From Clostridia bacterium (GTDB taxonomy: Bacteria > Bacillota > Clostridia > Lachnospirales > Lachnospiraceae): a DNA stretch of 64,000 bases. Every line of letters begins with the position of its first letter. The first letter of the stretch is position 1. The position numbers were made by a program, and so were the translations under genes. The stretch is taken from NCBI GenBank assembly GCA_910575625.1, contig CAJTFD010000010.1, positions 99,940-163,939 on the forward strand. The letters are read 5' to 3'. This document shows, piece by piece, positions 63,958-64,000 of the stretch. The notes beneath the pieces were generated by a model that did not search any database, had not been told where the DNA came from, and was given only the letters and a program-made list of their open reading frames with translations.

Positions 63958-64000
63958 ATGATGTACCCTACAATGTTCGATCCTATCGCATTAGAAACCT
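63958..64000 (+). CDS. Start of an unidentified gene, cut by the window end
   Basis: An ATG at 63958 (or 63961) after a ribosome-binding site opens the frame MMYPTMFDPIALET, which runs off the window. The good promoter upstream supports a real gene; 14 residues are too few to name it. Confidence 0.5.
   Translation, partial: MMYPTMFDPIALET

Overview
The window looks like a chromosomal segment of a Lachnospiraceae-type clostridium (Firmicutes; moderate to high GC core genes, AT-rich mobile inserts). Supporting signs are the dgt-dnaG-rpoD-trmK-nif3 block, class A RNase P RNA, pyrB-pyrI arrangement, a fused 2-hydroxyacyl-CoA dehydratase activase with DUF2229, a Tn4451-type mobilizable element, a cobalamin riboswitch and consensus sigma-A promoters (TTGACA-17-TATAAT) in front of many units. 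No species is claimed.

Layout: 1-2.6 kb holds a cytidylate kinase-like protein and a two-gene DUF262 + HEPN cassette that resembles a defence or toxin module. 2.7-6.9 kb is a 1415-aa dehydratase activase on the minus strand. 7.3-16.6 kb is an integrative mobilizable element of the Tn4451 kind: large serine recombinase, TnpW, MobL relaxase, MobC, an oriT-like hairpin pair, a DUF1016 nuclease plus a second HEPN-like protein as cargo, several decayed genes, twin HTH regulators with duplicated operators, and TnpV at the far end. 16.7-19.0 kb is a thiamine salvage operon (thiM-thiE-thiD). 19.1-28.8 kb starts with a strong promoter and a candidate structured RNA, then a cell-surface polysaccharide cluster: methyltransferase, kinase-like protein, two large tandem-domain GT2 glycosyltransferases, RfbD, and a DacA-type carboxypeptidase.

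28.9-31.1 kb carries a pRiA4b ORF-3-like protein, a Uma2 remnant and tRNA-Leu(UAA). 31.2-38.5 kb is the housekeeping run dgt, dnaG, rpoD, trmK, nif3-like, nucleoside kinase, followed by rnpB. 38.9-46.6 kb encodes two secreted or surface proteins with related N-terminal domains; the second is 1862 aa with an AT-rich, apparently swapped-in core. 46.7-50.8 kb has two Rpn-family nucleases around pyrBI and a small CmpB-like membrane protein. 50.9-58.5 kb is folC, pheA, a DUF815 AAA+ ATPase, a Ppx/GppA phosphatase and ppk1. 58.5-62.1 kb has a hairpin-rich intergenic repeat, a PsiE-like membrane protein and a CsoR-CopA-HMA copper operon with a visible CsoR-type operator. 62.3-64 kb has a heptad-repeat coiled-coil protein, a cobalamin riboswitch with a terminator/antiterminator pair controlling a cysteine-rich small protein, a MITE-like inverted-repeat element and the start of one more gene.

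The least explained items are the promoter-driven structured RNA at about 19.18-19.38 kb, the split WbdD-like methyltransferase/kinase pair next to it, and the two independent nuclease/HEPN pairings (DUF262-HEPN and DUF1016-HEPN).
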